A stretch of DNA of 6,795 nucleotides from an uncultured Gemmataceae bacterium (GTDB lineage Bacteria > Planctomycetota > Planctomycetia > Gemmatales > Gemmataceae), in the NCBI GenBank assembly GCA_937922175.1, contig CAKZUU010000317.1, positions 1-6,795 of the forward strand, in the 5' to 3' direction. Shown here piece by piece: positions 4,741 to 6,795 of the stretch (its first letter is position 1; the number at the start of each line of letters is the position of its first letter). The notes under the pieces were generated by a model. It had not been told where the DNA came from. It ran no database searches and saw nothing but the letters and a program-made list of their open reading frames with translations. A program made the translations under genes and the position numbers.

Positions 4741-6795
4741 CTAATGATCGTACCGGTCGGTTGAATCCGTTTCGCTGAGTGACAATCGCACGTGATCGCC
4801 GGCGAAGACCTTTTCACCGTGGCGAAAGCGGACGCGCATGCGACGAAGTGCCCCCAGGCCGCTGATCTCAACGATCCGACCGAGGCCATACTCCTCGTGC
4901 TCGACGATGGCGCCGACGACGAAGGCGGAATTGCCCACGTGTCGGCGGGTGGGCGGTACCGCTCCTGCGTCGACCCATCCCGAACGCGCTCCCGGATGCC
5001 CTGAGCCACGCCAATACTGAGCCGCGGCGGCGGGAGTCGTGGCGGAGCGAAGGTCTTCGTACTCGACGACGTTTTCGATCTCCGTCAAGAAATCGCTGGG
5101 GATGGCGTATCGCTGCAGGCCGCCAAACTCGCGGAAATTCGCTTGACACAAATACAATTCTTCCTTCGCGCGTGTCATGCCCACGAAGCAGAGTCTCCGC
5201 TCTTCTTCGATATCCTCTGGTTGGTCCAGACTCCGGGCGTGAGGGAGGATCCCCTGCTCCACCGCCAGGATGTACACCACAGGAAATTCAAGTCCCTTGG
5301 CGGCGTGCATCGTCATGACCGAGACGTGGTCGCTCTGATCATCCCACGCGTCGACATCGCTCGCAAGGGCCAACGTCTCAAGATAATCGCCCAGAGTGCG
5401 TGATGAGTCGTCGCGAACGAATTGAGAGGCCGCGGTGACGAGTTCCTTGATGTTTTCGTACCGCTCGGCATCTTCCTTGTCGCCCGATTCGCGGAGCATC
5501 GCGCCGTAGCCGCTGCGCTCAATCACTTGCTGCACGATTTCGTCGGGCGGTTCGTCTAGGAGTTGCCGCAAGCCGTTGATGAGTCGGACGAACTGCTGAA
5601 GTCCGCTCGCTGCCTTGCCTCGAATCGCCGAGATCTTTTCGATCTGGGAAGCCGCTTCCAACAGGCTAAGACCGCGAGGCTGGGCATAGTTTTTGAGGTG
5701 TTCTAACGTTGTTCTCCCGATGCCTCGTGATGGTTCATTGACGACTCGCAGGAAGGAGAGATCGTCGCGCGGATTCACGATGAGCCGAAGGTATGCCAAG
5801 ATATCGCGGTTCTCCTTGCGCTCGTAGAAAGAGAGACCACGCACCATTTGGTAAGGCACGCCGTGTTTGACGAAGGCCGCTTCGAGCGTTCGCGACAACG
5901 CATTGGTGCGCAGAAAAACGGCGAAATCACGATACTGTCGTTGCGACGATTGCACGGCCTGGCGAATTCGGGCGGCGACTCGATCGGCTTCTTCCAAACC
6001 ATCGGAGAAAACCAGCACCTTGACGGGTCGTCCCTGAGGGTTGTCGGTTACCAGATTCTTGGGCTTTCGTTGTCGGTTGTGAGCAATCAATGTACTGGCG
6101 GCTTGTAGAATCGATCCCGTGCTGCGATAGTTCTTTTCCAGAGTGATTGTCCGAGCATCGGGGAAATCGCGCTCGAAATCCAGAATGATCCGGATGTCGC
6201 TCCCGCGAAATTTATAGATGCTTTGATCGGGATCGCCGACGACGCAGATATTACGGTGACCCAGGCTCAAGTGTCGTGCGATTTCATACTGGGCGCCGTT
6301 GGTGTCCTGGTATTCGTCGATGAGGAGGAAGCGAAACCGCTGCTGCAACTCGGTCCGTAGCTCCGCGTCATGACGGAGAGCCAAGGCCGGCAGCAAGAGG
6401 AGATCGTCGAAGTCCACCGCGTGGGCATCTCGCAGGCGACGCTGGTAGATGGCATACACGCGCGAAACCGTCTCGCTGAAAAAGTCGTCGGCGGGATAGC
6501 GTTCCGGAGTCAGGAGCTGGTTTTTCGCCCGGCTGATAGCTCCGCCGATCACATCCGGCGAGAAGCGGGAACGCGAGACATTGGCCGCTTCGTAGGCCTC
6601 TTTCAATAGCTTTTTGCGATCCTCCATGTCATAGATCGTAAATTGCCGGTCCAAATTGAGGCGGTCGGCGTATTGCCGCAACAATCGTGACCCCAGGCTG
6701 TGAAACGTGCTGATCCAAAGTCGAGAACCAGGAACCAACTTCTCGATCCGTTGACGCATCTCGCCGGCGGCTTTGTTGGTAAAAGTGATGGCCAG
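4741..6795 (-). CDS. UvrD/PcrA-type superfamily 1 DNA helicase, N-terminus cut
   Basis: This is an ATP-dependent 3'-5' DNA helicase of the UvrD/PcrA/Rep group, acting in excision repair, mismatch repair or replication-conflict clearance. The reading frame runs off the right edge, so the first ~55-60 residues with the Q-motif and Walker A are missing; 684 residues are visible against a usual total near 740. Numbered from the edge: motif Ia LAITFTNKAAGEM (1-13), Ib STFHSLG, Walker B LLIDEYQDTN (157-166), motif III VVGDPDQSIYKFRG (185-198), motif IV LEKNYRS (219-225), motif V VMTMHAAKGLEF (493-504) and motif VI RRLCFVGMTRAK (533-544). A low-complexity linker (about 583-620) leads to a C-terminal Tudor-like fold, VGAIVEHEEYGLGRIVEI onward (about 627-673), which in PcrA/UvrD contacts RNA polymerase. 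That tail favours UvrD/PcrA over Rep. Motif III has GDPDQ and KFRG where E. coli UvrD has GDDDQ and GWRG. An ATG at 6759 is internal, not the start. The downstream gene begins 97 nt later. Confidence 0.96.
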   Translation of the reverse strand: MAITFTNKAAGEMRQRIEKLVPGSRLWISTFHSLGSRLLRQYADRLNLDRQFTIYDMEDRKKLLKEAYEAANVSRSRFSPDVIGGAISRAKNQLLTPERYPADDFFSETVSRVYAIYQRRLRDAHAVDFDDLLLLPALALRHDAELRTELQQRFRFLLIDEYQDTNGAQYEIARHLSLGHRNICVVGDPDQSIYKFRGSDIRIILDFERDFPDARTITLEKNYRSTGSILQAASTLIAHNRQRKPKNLVTDNPQGRPVKVLVFSDGLEEADRVAARIRQAVQSSQRQYRDFAVFLRTNALSRTLEAAFVKHGVPYQMVRGLSFYERKENRDILAYLRLIVNPRDDLSFLRVVNEPSRGIGRTTLEHLKNYAQPRGLSLLEAASQIEKISAIRGKAASGLQQFVRLINGLRQLLDEPPDEIVQQVIERSGYGAMLRESGDKEDAERYENIKELVTAASQFVRDDSSRTLGDYLETLALASDVDAWDDQSDHVSVMTMHAAKGLEFPVVYILAVEQGILPHARSLDQPEDIEEERRLCFVGMTRAKEELYLCQANFREFGGLQRYAIPSDFLTEIENVVEYEDLRSATTPAAAAQYWRGSGHPGARSGWVDAGAVPPTRRHVGNSAFVVGAIVEHEEYGLGRIVEISGLGALRRMRVRFRHGEKVFAGDHVRLSLSETDSTDRYDH

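Noticed and set aside
4644..5009. N-terminal extension of the isomerase from an ATG at 5009
   Set aside because: It would overlap the helicase C-terminal domain by about 270 nt, and the extra residues look unlike any family. GGAGG before the GTG at 4643 explains the start better.

Overview
This window looks like ordinary chromosomal DNA from a GC-rich bacterium, most probably a member of the Planctomycetota. That guess rests on two things: the CehA/McbA-like PHP-related protein beside a TIM-barrel sugar isomerase/epimerase, and the GDPDQSIYKFRG form of helicase motif III. It is a recollection of family patterns, not a search result. There are no mobile elements, CRISPR arrays, tRNAs, rRNAs or sizeable repeats.

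All five genes lie on the minus strand. Reading in the direction of transcription, from high to low coordinates: (1) a UvrD/PcrA-type DNA helicase whose N-terminus lies beyond the right edge (4741-6795); (2) a 97-nt gap holding a 12-bp palindrome; (3) a sugar phosphate isomerase/epimerase-like TIM barrel starting at a GTG (3780-4643); (4) a 490-aa CehA/McbA-like PHP-related protein with an altered metal-site motif (2305-3777); (5) a two-TM potassium-channel protein with a cytoplasmic RCK/TrkA domain and an unusual selectivity filter (1266-2291); (6) a 199-nt gap; (7) guaB, encoding IMP dehydrogenase, cut by the left edge (1-1066).

Genes 3 to 5 are spaced by 2 and 13 nt and almost certainly form one translationally coupled transcription unit. 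The helicase may read into it, since no convincing terminator separates them. guaB is set apart by the longer gap and probably has its own promoter. The helicase (DNA repair), IMP dehydrogenase (guanine nucleotide synthesis) and channel (ion homeostasis) are housekeeping-type functions. The isomerase plus PHP-like pair suggests carbohydrate or related small-molecule metabolism with an unknown substrate.

I do not see evidence for a new multi-gene defence or mobile system. The points most worth following up are the Gly-to-Met change in the channel filter, a possible internal start giving a free RCK domain, the PHP-like protein with Arg in place of the first metal-binding His, and a Val-to-Asp change beside the IMP dehydrogenase active-site loop.
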